Shown here: positions 1 to 8,418 of the stretch, in pieces | How positions within the stretch are numbered: position 1 is the first letter of the stretch | Layout of the letters: every line of letters starts with the position of its first letter | Assembly (NCBI GenBank): GCA_902778585.1 | Contig: CACYYD010000003.1 | Location: 54,715-118,714, forward strand | From: an uncultured Eubacteriales bacterium | Lineage (GTDB): Bacteria > Bacillota > Clostridia > Peptostreptococcales > Anaerovoracaceae | Length of the DNA: 64,000 bases | Direction of reading: 5' to 3' | Position numbers and translations under genes: made by a program | Notes under the pieces: generated by a model | Told to the model about the DNA's origin: nothing | What the model saw: the letters and a program-made list of their open reading frames with translations, nothing else | Databases searched by the model: none

Positions 1-1356
1 CACTTCGCGCTCAAACGGCTCAAGCAGGTCCAGATACATCTTTCTCTGCATCTGAGAACCGCTCTGCATGTAAACGCAGTCGCTTACCATGGCGATCTCA
101 TACTTTGAGAAGACTCTCTTGTATGGGAATACCTTTTCCATAAATCTGGCCGTCTTGTTTATCATCTTGAAGCCGTCAACGCAGCTTTCAAGTCTTTCAA
201 AGCCGGTCACATGAAAGATCCTTTCATTCTTCTTGACCGACTTGAGTTCTTCGAACATCTCAAGGCATGCATTCTTGACTTCTATTCCTCTGTCCTGGCC
301 TCCGTCAGTGTAGATGATGCCGTAGACCTCGTCAGGCTCAGTCGTCGTGAGAAGGCCGAAATCAGCCTCTTTCTTGTACTTCGCGAGTATATCAAGGAAT
401 GTATCAAGATCTTCCCCCACGTTTCTTATATAAAACGCGCTGGTGAACTGCTTGCCGCGGAGTCCGGATTCGTCGAGAAGTGTATGGCAGAATGCGATAT
501 CGCCGCGGACTGCCGACTTTATGAACTCGGATCTCGAATCCCTGTCCGGAGTGTACTTCCACATGCCTATCGCGATCTCGATTGATCTTGCGAGCTTGGT
601 CATCTCGGATACCGAATATTCATCATCGTTGTCGACGATGACGAGGATGTATCTGCTTTCCTTGATATCGATGAATCCCCAGTAAGTTATGACGCCTTCG
701 ACATCAACACGTGTGAAGCTGTTCACGGAAAAAGCGTCCAGCTTTCTCGCAGCATGCACCGCATCCTCGATCTTGACAAGGTGTCTTGTCTCAACGGTGA
801 GTATGGTGTTGAACTCCTCGGTCATCAGCACTACCTGGTATTTATTGCAGAGTGCCGCCTCTCTCAGAGCATCAGGGAAGCTGCTGTGGCTCTCAAAGTT
901 GAGCAGATGGTACATCGTGTTGTTGAGAACATTGTCAGAGTAAGTTTCCCCGTAGAGTATCTTATCGATGACCTGCTCTATGAGCATGCTGTATGTTATA
1001 TGGTCTTCTTCTCCGATCGTTATGAGCGGAAGACCAACTGTCTCTGCCTCATTCACGACTTCGTCGGAGACCTTTGTGACCCCTTTCTCGTTGAGGAAGA
1101 TCACAAGCGCACTTACGTCCTTAGCTGCAAGCCCGTCCACGATCTTCTTCTGCACGTCGATGTCATGGCTGCATGTCCAGAAGTGGGAAAGGACCATCTG
1201 ATCCTTCTCTCCGTTTCTTTCGACACCCATGCCGAGATCAGCTTCATCAAACACCGAAACGGATTTCACGCGCCTGTCGAGCATTTCAGCGCATGAAAGG
1301 ACCTTTGCGTTCCTGAATGAATCCAGTTTCAGACAATCATTTACGTTTATTTTCAT
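1..1356 (-). CDS. PucR/CdaR-family transcriptional regulator, 3' end cut by window edge
   Basis: The minus strand is open for 452 codons from the ATG at 1356 to the window edge. The start has an SD (GGAGAG) at good spacing and lies 23 bases after the ftsH stop. The first ~120 residues (MKINVNDCLKLDSFRNAKV..., then a segment containing DVSALVIFLNEKGV) resemble the PucR N-terminal purine-catabolism-type domain. A GGDEF-like middle region follows. The C-terminal helix-turn-helix expected for the family lies outside the window. Members regulate purine, amino-acid or sugar use; the target cannot be read here. Co-directional with ftsH and possibly cotranscribed. Family call from remembered domain patterns, so moderate confidence; the gene being real is secure. 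Confidence 0.75.
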   Translation of the reverse strand, partial: MKINVNDCLKLDSFRNAKVLSCAEMLDRRVKSVSVFDEADLGMGVERNGEKDQMVLSHFWTCSHDIDVQKKIVDGLAAKDVSALVIFLNEKGVTKVSDEVVNEAETVGLPLITIGEEDHITYSMLIEQVIDKILYGETYSDNVLNNTMYHLLNFESHSSFPDALREAALCNKYQVVLMTEEFNTILTVETRHLVKIEDAVHAARKLDAFSVNSFTRVDVEGVITYWGFIDIKESRYILVIVDNDDEYSVSEMTKLARSIEIAIGMWKYTPDRDSRSEFIKSAVRGDIAFCHTLLDESGLRGKQFTSAFYIRNVGEDLDTFLDILAKYKKEADFGLLTTTEPDEVYGIIYTDGGQDRGIEVKNACLEMFEELKSVKKNERIFHVTGFERLESCVDGFKMINKTARFMEKVFPYKRVFSKYEIAMVSDCVYMQSGSQMQRKMYLDLLEPFEREV

Positions 1357-1379
1357 TCTATCTCTCCGTTGCTGTGGAC

Positions 1380-3398
1380 TTACTTGCCGGAATCCGAGTC
1401 ATCAGGCCCGAAGCTTACCACTTCGCGGTCATCAGGCTCTGCAGCTGCGGCGTGCATCTTCTCGAGCTCTTCCTTCATCTTTATCATCTGTTCCTGCTCG
1501 AGACGCTTTGCCTCTTCGGCCTCCTGCTTGTTTTTGTGCTCTATCTTTTTGTTCTCGTCCTCAACTTCCTTTTGTATACCCTCAGGATCTATCTCGCCAT
1601 TGTAGAGCCTCTCGAACTGGTCTCCGTCAAGAGTCTCAACGAGCAGCAGAGCCTGTGCGACTCTTTCGAATGCTTCGTCGTTTTCCTGGAGTATCTTCTT
1701 TGTCTCAGCATAGCACTCGCTGAGCAGAGCCCTTATCTCGTGGTCGACTTCAGACGCGACCTCTTCAGAATAATTCTGGCGCGTCGAGAAGTCCCTTCCG
1801 AGGAAGACCTCGTCGTTCGAACTGAACGACACCGGTCCGAGTTTTTCACTGAATCCGTACTTGGTGATCATCTGCCTTGCGATGCCCGTAGCGCGCTCAA
1901 GGTCGTTGCTCGCGCCGGTGGAGATGTCGTCAAGCTTGAGCTCTTCGGCGACTCTTCCGCCGAGGAGGTGCTTGATATTGTCGATCATGTGTCCCTTAGT
2001 CTCGAAGAACCTGTCTTCTTCAGGCAGCCACATGGTGAATCCGCCTGCCATGCCCCTTGGGATTATGGTGATCTGGTGTACCGGGTCCGATCCCGGGATA
2101 GCCCTCATGACGACGGCATGACCTGCCTCGTGATAAGCCGTGAGCTTCTTCTCCGCGTCGGATATGACTCTCGACTTCTTCTGAGGTCCTGCCATGACCT
2201 TTGTGGTAGCCTCTTCGATCTCGTCCATCCTGATCTTAGTTCCGTTGCGCCTTGCGGTAAGCAGTGCGGCCTCGTTGATCAGGTTCTCTATGTCTGCCGG
2301 CGAGAATCCCGGAGTCCTCTTTGCGAGGATCTCAGGCGAAACGTCGGTGTCAAGCGGCTTGTTCTTTGTGTAGAGTCTGAAGATCTCTTCCCTTGCCTTT
2401 ATGTCAGGCATTCCGATCACGATCTGTCTGTCGAATCTGCCCGGTCTCAGAAGAGCTGGGTCAAGTACGTCTGGTCTGTTTGTTGCGGCAAGGATGATGA
2501 TACCGAGATTGCCGTCAAATCCGTCCATCTCGACGAGGAGCTGGTTGAGGGTCTGTTCTCTTTCGTCATTGCCTCCGCCGAGTCCGGCGCCTCTGCGTCT
2601 TCCGACTGCGTCGATCTCATCGATGAATACGATGCACGGAGCATTCTTTTTTGCCTCGTTGAAGAGGTCTCTTACTCTCGACGCACCTACGCCGACGAAC
2701 ATCTCAACGAAGTCAGATCCGGAGATAGTGAAGAACGGTACTCCCGCCTCGCCTGCTGTCGCACGCGAAATATATGTCTTTCCTGTACCCGGCTGTCCTA
2801 CCATGAGGACGCCCTTAGGGATGCGGGCACCGAGCTTGGTGTACTTGCCCGGATTTCTCAGGAAGTCAACTATTTCGGAAAGTTCTACCTTCTCTTCTTC
2901 GAGTCCGGCAACATCCTTGAATGTTATGGCCTTTGCGTCGCTCTTATACAGCCTCGCCCTGTTCTTTCCGAACTGGAAGGCCTGCTTGTTTCCGCCCTGG
3001 CTCATCATGAAATAGAAGAGGAATCCCATCGCCGCTATCATGAGTATGGTAGGCAGCAGATTGAGAAGTGTGTATTCCCCCTTCGGAGGATCACTGTCCA
3101 GTTCTATCTTTCCTTCCTCGAGCATAGGATTCACATACTTGTCCTCAAGGTAGCTGATCTCTACCAGTGAAGGAGCGTATGTGACCTCCTGCTTTCCGGT
3201 TTTCGTAGTTCCCGTAAGTCTTCTGTCAGTAATGTTGATGCTCTCATACTGGCCTTTTTCAAGATGATTCGCAAACTGCGAGAACTTGACCTCTTTGACA
3301 TCTGCATTCCCCGCCATACTGCGAACCATCATGGACAGGGACAGTACAACAATGAAGATGATCATATATGTACCGATGCTTCTTCCGAAATTCTTCAA
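1380..3398 (-). CDS. ftsH: ATP-dependent zinc metalloprotease FtsH
   Basis: Membrane-anchored AAA+ protease that extracts and degrades membrane and short-lived cytosolic proteins. Visible in order: N-terminal membrane segment ([16 protein letters not shown]), extracellular domain, second membrane segment ([20 protein letters not shown]), Walker A GQPGTGKT, pore loop FVGVG, Walker [10 protein letters not shown], the SRH stretch ending LLRPGRFDR, and the zinc site HEAGH. Walker A has Gln where Pro is usual. The C-terminal ~80 residues are highly charged and helical. A GTG at 3434 would give 12 more residues but has no SD. The TTG at 3398 follows AAAGGA by 9 bases and gives [11 protein letters not shown], a normal FtsH start, so it is preferred. 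tilS lies upstream, the usual Firmicute neighbour, but hpt is absent between them. Confidence 0.97.
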   Translation of the reverse strand: MKNFGRSIGTYMIIFIVVLSLSMMVRSMAGNADVKEVKFSQFANHLEKGQYESINITDRRLTGTTKTGKQEVTYAPSLVEISYLEDKYVNPMLEEGKIELDSDPPKGEYTLLNLLPTILMIAAMGFLFYFMMSQGGNKQAFQFGKNRARLYKSDAKAITFKDVAGLEEEKVELSEIVDFLRNPGKYTKLGARIPKGVLMVGQPGTGKTYISRATAGEAGVPFFTISGSDFVEMFVGVGASRVRDLFNEAKKNAPCIVFIDEIDAVGRRRGAGLGGGNDEREQTLNQLLVEMDGFDGNLGIIILAATNRPDVLDPALLRPGRFDRQIVIGMPDIKAREEIFRLYTKNKPLDTDVSPEILAKRTPGFSPADIENLINEAALLTARRNGTKIRMDEIEEATTKVMAGPQKKSRVISDAEKKLTAYHEAGHAVVMRAIPGSDPVHQITIIPRGMAGGFTMWLPEEDRFFETKGHMIDNIKHLLGGRVAEELKLDDISTGASNDLERATGIARQMITKYGFSEKLGPVSFSSNDEVFLGRDFSTRQNYSEEVASEVDHEIRALLSECYAETKKILQENDEAFERVAQALLLVETLDGDQFERLYNGEIDPEGIQKEVEDENKKIEHKNKQEAEEAKRLEQEQMIKMKEELEKMHAAAAEPDDREVVSFGPDDSDSGK

Positions 3399-3474
3399 TT
3401 GTTCGTTTCCTTTCTTGTATAAAAAAAGCGGCACTAAAAAAGCGTCTCATTTTGTGTTCCAAGCACAAATTTTA

Positions 3475-4902
3475 TCATAGGGTCTCGTCTAATTCAATCA
3501 AAAGAACCCTCTTAGTCTTATCTGTTATATGAAATTTTGGTGAATATCTTCCCTTTGTTTTTTCCGGCTCTCTGCTGAAATACCTGCTCGGGAGCACCCA
3601 AAGGACCTCGCTGCCGATGCAGACCATCAGTATGCTGTCCCTTGCGGCCTTCCTGACTTTGGAGTCTACCAGCAAGTCCTGTATCTTTTTCTTTCCGTGC
3701 CTAATAGGCAGGTAGTCGCCTTCCCTGCGTGTCCTGAGGACAAGGTCGCCCAGCCTTCCCGGATACTCTTCATTGAACTTGTCAAAGTCGAAAGCGGCAT
3801 ACGGAGCGTCCTCCACCGGTGCAAAGTCCTTTGCCATTATCACCTGCGGATGGATGCTTATGCTGGTATCCGGAGCGATCACCTCTTCATTCGCCGAGAA
3901 TACTATCCTGTCGTATTCCTTTCTGGCCCTTATGCCGAAAGGAAGGTCTATGCCCGCGGACGGATGGTCATTGTAGATCAGGCCCGTCACCGCGGATATG
4001 TTCTCGTAAGTCGCGCATGATTCAAGCTTCAGCAGGTCGAAGATCAGTCCCACGATACGGCTGTTTACCGGCACCGGATTGCTCTTGAGATCTGCAGTGT
4101 TGAGAACGGCTTCCTCACGGTCCGGATCGATAGTTATGTTTCCGATGTAATCCGCTATCGCGAATTCCCTTATCACCGCGTCGTCCATGGACGCGAGTTC
4201 GGCATAGCGCCTAAGGTTTTCCTTGATCTTAGGGTTGAAGTTCTTCTCAAGATAAGGGATAAGCTCATTCCTTATCCTGTTGCGCGTGTACTTGTTGTCG
4301 CTGTTGGACTTGTCGATATTCGGCTTCAGCCTGTTTTCCTTTATATATGCTTCGATGTCGCTTCTTTCCACGCCGAGGAGCGGGCGCACGATCGTATAGC
4401 CCGCAGCCGATGCCCTTACGGCAGGAATACCCGCAAGTCCGTGAGGGCCCGTGCCTCTGAGCAGTCTGAAGAGCACTGTCTCCGCCTGGTCGTCCGCGTT
4501 GTGCGCAACGGCGATGACTATCTTTTCAGGCGGTATCCCGTCCTCTTCGAATTCTGCAGCGACCTCGTCGAATATCTCGTATCTCATCTGCCTGCCGGCT
4601 TCCTCTACGGACACACCGAGCTCAGTGGCGAGATCACTGCACGATGCCTCGTATACGCGGAGGTCGAGGTCCATGCGGAAGCATATGTCCTCAAGGTGCT
4701 CGCATTCAGCCGCTGCTTCAGGCCTCAGCATGTGATTGACGTGCACAGGCTCTATCATGAGATCGTACATGTCAGCTATGCTGTTCAGTGCGTGCAGAAG
4801 GCACAGCGAATCTGGCCCGCCCGATACGCCGGCTATTACAACCGATGCAGGAGGGATGAGTCCGCTGTCGATTATCGTGTCGATTATAAGATTTCTTTTC
4901 AT
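3475..4902 (-). CDS. tilS: tRNA(Ile)-lysidine synthase TilS
   Basis: Attaches lysine to C34 of tRNA-Ile(CAU), changing both its charging and its decoding from Met to Ile. The PP-loop ATP-pyrophosphatase motif SGGPDS is at residues 27-32, followed by the expected N-terminal catalytic domain (HNADDQAETVLFRLLRGTG) and a C-terminal substrate-binding region with RREGDYLPIRHGKKKIQDL. At 475 aa it has the usual length of the long bacterial form. It lies directly upstream of ftsH with a 76-base gap. The ATG at 4902 has no obvious SD. Confidence 0.96.
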   Translation of the reverse strand: MKRNLIIDTIIDSGLIPPASVVIAGVSGGPDSLCLLHALNSIADMYDLMIEPVHVNHMLRPEAAAECEHLEDICFRMDLDLRVYEASCSDLATELGVSVEEAGRQMRYEIFDEVAAEFEEDGIPPEKIVIAVAHNADDQAETVLFRLLRGTGPHGLAGIPAVRASAAGYTIVRPLLGVERSDIEAYIKENRLKPNIDKSNSDNKYTRNRIRNELIPYLEKNFNPKIKENLRRYAELASMDDAVIREFAIADYIGNITIDPDREEAVLNTADLKSNPVPVNSRIVGLIFDLLKLESCATYENISAVTGLIYNDHPSAGIDLPFGIRARKEYDRIVFSANEEVIAPDTSISIHPQVIMAKDFAPVEDAPYAAFDFDKFNEEYPGRLGDLVLRTRREGDYLPIRHGKKKIQDLLVDSKVRKAARDSILMVCIGSEVLWVLPSRYFSREPEKTKGRYSPKFHITDKTKRVLLIELDETL

Positions 4903-4938
4903 AGTCTTTGTTTTATATGCAGTTGCAGGGCGCGCCGC

Positions 4939-5769
4939 TTACTGCTCTATCCCGAAAAAGTGCTTTGCGTTCTCAGTCAGGATGCGCGCGGTCTCTTCAT
5001 AATCAAGACCTTTGAGTATGGACATGCGCCTTACTATGTGTTCGATGTACGGCGACATATTAGGTCTGCCGCGGAGTGGCTCCGGTGCCATATACGGGGC
5101 GTCGGTCTCCGACATCAGGTATTCAATCGGAAGCTGTCTTACCACCTCGGCTGCCTTTTTTCCATTTTTGAAGGTAACAGGTCCGCCGAGTGACATAGTC
5201 GCGCCGAGCTTTGCGTATTCGAGCGCGAGTTCGGGCGATCCCGAAAAGCAATGCATCTGGACGCGGGCGTCAGGCTTAGGTCCGTCAGCGGTCATCCTTG
5301 GCGGGAACCACGACTTGCGCTCATCAGAGAATGCGCCCTCCTCTTTGAGAATGTCCATCGTGAGCTGATGGGCATCTCTCGAGTGGATCATGATAGGCAT
5401 CTTAAGCTCATTTGCCAGTCTTATCTGCTTTCTGAAGAGGACCTGCTGCTCTTCGCGGTCATCCGTCCCGTAATAGAAGTCCAGACCGATCTCGCCTATG
5501 GCGACAGCCTTCGGATCGGCCGCGAGCCGGCGGATCTCTTCGATGTCGGCATCAGTATACGAGGACGCGTGGTCGGGATGTATCCCGACAGCCGCGTAGC
5601 ACCATGGATACGCGGCTGCGTCAGCGAGCGCTTGCTTCGCTGACGCCACGCAGTCCGCCACATCGACGATGTATCCGACATCCGACGCTTCGATCGCGGC
5701 CGCTATCTCCCGTCTTTCCTCTTCACTGTATTTCTCAAAGTTTAAGTGTGTATGCGCGTCAAACAGCAT
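4939..5769 (-). CDS. TatD-family metal-dependent hydrolase
   Basis: TatD-type amidohydrolase with 3'-5' DNase activity in characterised members. Metal-ligand motifs are all present in order: DAHTHL at the N-terminus, GEIGLDFYYG near residue 90, HSRDAH, MHCFSG and SETDAPY. The protein is 276 aa from the ATG at 5769. An in-frame ATG at 5781 sits directly on the GAAGG SD, so the downstream start is preferred. It is followed by tilS after 36 bases and preceded by metG, a common Firmicute order (metG-tatD). A GTGTA/TACAC-type hairpin lies just upstream at 5796-5840. Confidence 0.93.
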   Translation of the reverse strand: MLFDAHTHLNFEKYSEEERREIAAAIEASDVGYIVDVADCVASAKQALADAAAYPWCYAAVGIHPDHASSYTDADIEEIRRLAADPKAVAIGEIGLDFYYGTDDREEQQVLFRKQIRLANELKMPIMIHSRDAHQLTMDILKEEGAFSDERKSWFPPRMTADGPKPDARVQMHCFSGSPELALEYAKLGATMSLGGPVTFKNGKKAAEVVRQLPIEYLMSETDAPYMAPEPLRGRPNMSPYIEHIVRRMSILKGLDYEETARILTENAKHFFGIEQ

Positions 5770-5795
5770 TGCCTCTGTCATCCTTCAAAATGAAA

Positions 5796-5840
5796 AAATG
5801 GTGTATTTTCCAAACATTTCATTCAAAATATACACCATTT
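5796..5840. repeat. GTGTA/TACAC-bounded palindrome between metG and tatD
   Basis: Arms AAATGGTGTATTTT (5796-5809) and AAAATATACACCATTT (5825-5840) are complementary except for a two-base bulge, with a ~15-base centre. It follows the metG stop and precedes tatD. No T-run suited to a terminator follows it on the minus strand. The GTGTA...TACAC boundary matches the four hairpins at 62304-62554. Confidence 0.6.
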
Positions 5841-5911
5841 CATCGATCCATTGTCCATGGCTGCGATCAGATACCGGCAGCCCTTTCCTTTTTTATTTTG
5901 CCGCAGCCGCC

Positions 5912-7504
5912 TTACTTCGCTGCCGCCTCTGCTCCGAGAGCATACAGCTCATCGAGTTCCTTGTCGATGTCGAGTCTCGGGAAGAGCATTGCGCCCTTCT
6001 CGACCTTGCAGCCGTCCATCTTGTAGAACTCGAAAGCGTCTTCCCAGTCCACCTTGACGTCTGCCAGTCCGAGCTGCTCTCTCATGCGGTCTGTAGTCGT
6101 ATGCATGAATGGCTCGATGAGTACCGAGACTATTCTCAGCGACTCAGCAAGGTTTCTCATTACTGTGTCGAGTTCGTCCTTTCTGGACTCATCCTTCGCG
6201 AGCACCCAAGGAGTCTTCTCGTCGATGTATTTGTTTGCGCGTCTGATGAGGATCCATATCTCCTCGAGCGCCATATTGAACCTGAATTCGTCCATGTGGG
6301 CGGCTACCTTGCCGGCAACGGCTGTAGCCATCGAGATGAGTTCCTCGTCGATCTCATCCTTTGTCTTTGCTTCAGGAACATCTCCGCCGCAGTACTTGAC
6401 GATCATGGAGACTGTTCTCGAGAGCAGGTTTCCGAGGTCGTTTGCCAGGTCGAAGTTCATTCTCTTGAGCATTACCTCATTTGTGAAGTTGCCGTCCTGT
6501 CCGAATGTGTATTCCCTCAGCAGGAAGTACTTCAGAGCGTCGATACCGTAGCGGTCGATCAGAACTACAGGATCGATGACGTCCTCGCCCTTCGAAGCCT
6601 TGGACTTCGAGACCTTCTCTCCGCCGAGGAGCAGCCATCCGTGTCCTCTAACCTGCTTAGGCAGAGGCAGGTCTGCGCTCATCAGCATTGCAGGCCAGAT
6701 GATCGAGTGGAATCTTACGATCTCCTTTCCTACCAGGTGTACGTCTGCAGGCCAGTACTTGTTGTACTTCTCGCAGTCGTCCGGTCCGCCGAGAGCTGTC
6801 ACGTAGTTTGAGAGAGCGTCGACCCATACGTACATTACGTGCTTAGGGTCGTTCGGTACAGGAATGCCCCAGTCGAAGGTGCATCTCGAAACGCAGAGGT
6901 CCTCGAGGCCCTGCTCGATGAAGCTTCTCATCTCGTTTCTTCTTGTCTCCGGCTCAAGGAATTCCGGATGCTCGTCGTAAAGCTTCAGGATCTTGTCAGC
7001 GTAGTTCGACAGCTTGAAGAAGTATGCCTCTTCGCTTGCCTTCTCTACAGGTCTTCCGCAGTCAGGGCACTTTCCGTCTACCAGCTGGCTCTCTGTCCAG
7101 AAGGATTCGCACGGTGTGCAGTAAAGTCCCTCATACGACCCCTTATATATATCGCCCTTGTCATACATCCTCTGCCAGATTTTCTGTACTCTGGTCATGT
7201 GTCTCTCTTCGGTAGTTCTGATGAAATCATCGTAAGAGATCTCCATAGTAGCCCAGAGGTCCTTGATGCCGGCAACGATCTCGTCGACGTACTCCTGAGG
7301 AGTAACGCCCTTTTCGATCGCCTTTGTCTGTATCTTCTGTCCGTGCTCGTCAGTTCCCGTAAGGAACATTACATCGTAGCCCTGCAGTCTCTTGAATCTG
7401 GCCATGGCGTCTGCCATTACCGTGCAGTATGTGTGTCCGATGTGCAGGTTTGAACTCGGATAGTAAATAGGTGTGCTGATGTAGTAAGTGCCTTTGTTTT
7501 CCAT
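5912..7504 (-). CDS. metG: Methionine--tRNA ligase, short form
   Basis: Charges tRNA-Met. Class I signatures are LHIGH (residues 20-24) and KVSKS (297-301, the KMSKS loop with Val for Met). A single zinc knuckle uses C129/C132 and C146/C149. The start at 7504 follows AAAGGAAG; a longer in-frame reading to 7540 has no support and would overlap the upstream small gene. The protein is 530 aa and ends in LYALGAEAAAK soon after the anticodon-binding helices. It therefore lacks the C-terminal EMAPII-like tRNA-binding and dimerisation domain found in many Clostridia enzymes of about 640-680 aa. The upstream 56-codon gene is 32 bases away, so the two are probably cotranscribed. Confidence 0.97.
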   Translation of the reverse strand: MENKGTYYISTPIYYPSSNLHIGHTYCTVMADAMARFKRLQGYDVMFLTGTDEHGQKIQTKAIEKGVTPQEYVDEIVAGIKDLWATMEISYDDFIRTTEERHMTRVQKIWQRMYDKGDIYKGSYEGLYCTPCESFWTESQLVDGKCPDCGRPVEKASEEAYFFKLSNYADKILKLYDEHPEFLEPETRRNEMRSFIEQGLEDLCVSRCTFDWGIPVPNDPKHVMYVWVDALSNYVTALGGPDDCEKYNKYWPADVHLVGKEIVRFHSIIWPAMLMSADLPLPKQVRGHGWLLLGGEKVSKSKASKGEDVIDPVVLIDRYGIDALKYFLLREYTFGQDGNFTNEVMLKRMNFDLANDLGNLLSRTVSMIVKYCGGDVPEAKTKDEIDEELISMATAVAGKVAAHMDEFRFNMALEEIWILIRRANKYIDEKTPWVLAKDESRKDELDTVMRNLAESLRIVSVLIEPFMHTTTDRMREQLGLADVKVDWEDAFEFYKMDGCKVEKGAMLFPRLDIDKELDELYALGAEAAAK

Positions 7505-7536
7505 TTTCTTCCTTTCACGCCCGAATGGGGGCTTTC

Positions 7537-7707
7537 TCAATATTTCCCGTATTCCTTTTCGTCAATGCTCCAGTCGCCGCTTCCCGGTTCTCCCTCGGAA
7601 ACGAACGAATCGATCAGCTTTGAAGTAGCGATCGCCAGAGACCATATTGCAGCGCTTATCATGAGCGCTCCGAACACGGATATTTCAATCTTTTTATTAT
7701 GATCCAT
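7537..7707 (-). CDS. Small single-pass membrane protein (56 aa)
   Basis: A 57-codon open frame starts at ATG 7707 behind a near-perfect SD (AAAGGAG, 5 bases spacing) and ends with TGA at 7537-7539. It begins MDHNKKIEISVFGALMISAA, has one hydrophobic helix (about residues 8-26) and ends in an acidic tail (GSGDWSIDEKEYGKY). A promoter and a structured leader precede it, and metG starts 32 bases downstream. No family is recognised. The strong SD, promoter and tight spacing to metG argue that it is real. Confidence 0.72.
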   Translation of the reverse strand: MDHNKKIEISVFGALMISAAIWSLAIATSKLIDSFVSEGEPGSGDWSIDEKEYGKY

Positions 7708-7820
7708 GTTTTTCTCCTTTACAGCTACGCCGCTGTGATCAACAAAATGATTCTATCGGAGGAGCTTGCCTCCGCAGATCAATCGTTTCATCCTTACGGC
7801 AACGCCGATGCAATCAACGA
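7708..7820 (-). promoter_or_regulatory. Structured 5' leader of the small gene-metG transcript
   Basis: About 110 bases separate the promoter from the start codon. On the minus strand they hold two related segments of about 35 bases, both starting GTTGAT and ending in GTAAGGATGAAA or GTAAAGGAGAAA. Between them is a hairpin with arms CGGAGG and CCTCCG. The CTCCTCC arm of this hairpin could instead pair with the AAAGGAG SD. A 12-codon leader frame (MKRLICGGKLLR) crosses the hairpin. No T-box consensus is present. Confidence 0.4.
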
Positions 7821-7824
7821 AAAG

Positions 7825-7853
7825 ATTATACCAAACGCCTTCTGCGCTGTCAT
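7825..7853 (-). promoter_or_regulatory. Promoter of small gene-metG
   Basis: -35 ATGACA (7853-7848), 17-base spacer, -10 TATAAT (7830-7825) preceded by TGG, an extended -10. The match to sigma-A consensus is strong. The transcript starts about 7818, leaving a leader of roughly 110 bases before the ATG at 7707. Confidence 0.72.
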
Positions 7854-7907
7854 CGAAAAATTGTGGTCAAACAACAAAAAATCCCTTCCTCCTTAATGAC
7901 TGTGCTG

Positions 7908-7916
7908 TGTTATCAT
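7908..7916 (+). promoter_or_regulatory. Extended -10 promoter, probably leaderless
   Basis: TGT-TATCAT ends 6 bases before the ATG at 7923, which places the expected transcription start on the A of the start codon. No SD precedes this gene. No good -35 is seen. Confidence 0.5.
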
Positions 7917-7922
7917 TGAGCC

Positions 7923-8405
7923 ATGAAAAAGCAGGACCGAAAAAAGCTGAAAAAACATGTCTATACTGCCGCCCAGTGGACCTGGGGTCTGCCGCAGACT
8001 CTTATCGGCGCCGTCCTTTTCCTCGCACACCGCAAGGACGAACACTTCGACTACAACAGTGCGCGCGCCACTGTATGGGACAGGGATGCCGGCGTATCGC
8101 TCGGCAAGTTCATTTTTGTGCCGAAAAAGTCCCGCGGAAGCAAGGCCGCCTCTGCGAAACATGCAGAAGAACTCGCTGACCCTTTCCTTCTTGAGCACGA
8201 ATACGGCCACACACTTCAGTCCCTCCTTCTGGGACCCTTCTATCTTCTTCTGATAGGCGCCCCTTCCATGCTTTGGAACCGCCTGCCGTATTTTTCGTGC
8301 AAAAGAAAACAGAGCGGAAAGTCATACTACTCCGCTCCGTTTGAAAAAAGCGCCAATTATCTCGCTTCAAAAGCTTCGAAAAGATCTTCGGGCAGGATCA
8401 GATGA
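7923..8405 (+). CDS. Conserved hypothetical membrane protein with HEYGH motif
   Basis: 160 aa, strongly basic at both ends. One hydrophobic stretch (QTLIGAVLFLAH, about residues 25-36) and a second (LLLGPFYLLLIGAPSMLW, about 101-118) flank the motif EHEYGHTLQS at about 91-100. HExxH-type motifs often bind zinc, and HEYGH followed by a hydrophobic segment resembles small membrane-associated peptidase-like proteins. A second acidic ligand is not obvious, so activity is unproven. There is no SD; an extended -10 sits 6 bases upstream, so the mRNA is likely leaderless. The stop codon lies inside the terminator hairpin. Not a named family I can recall with confidence. Confidence 0.8.
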   Translation: MKKQDRKKLKKHVYTAAQWTWGLPQTLIGAVLFLAHRKDEHFDYNSARATVWDRDAGVSLGKFIFVPKKSRGSKAASAKHAEELADPFLLEHEYGHTLQSLLLGPFYLLLIGAPSMLWNRLPYFSCKRKQSGKSYYSAPFEKSANYLASKASKRSSGRIR

Positions 8406-8418
8406 TCCTGTCTTTTTT
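8393..8418 (+). terminator. Rho-independent terminator
   Basis: Arms CAGGATC (8393-8399) and GATCCTG (8404-8410), loop AGAT, then TCTTTTTT. It overlaps the stop of the 160-aa gene and lies between two convergent genes. Confidence 0.8.

Noticed and set aside
1317..3170. 617-codon + strand open frame
   Set aside because: Antisense to ftsH, whose motifs are complete; Cys/Leu/Val-rich shadow translation with no SD.
5856..5884. Terminator after metG (GGCTGC / GCAGCC)
   Set aside because: No T-run on the minus strand, the direction of metG.
7708..7820. T-box riboswitch upstream of metG
   Set aside because: No AGGGTGG-type antiterminator consensus and no terminator after the hairpins.
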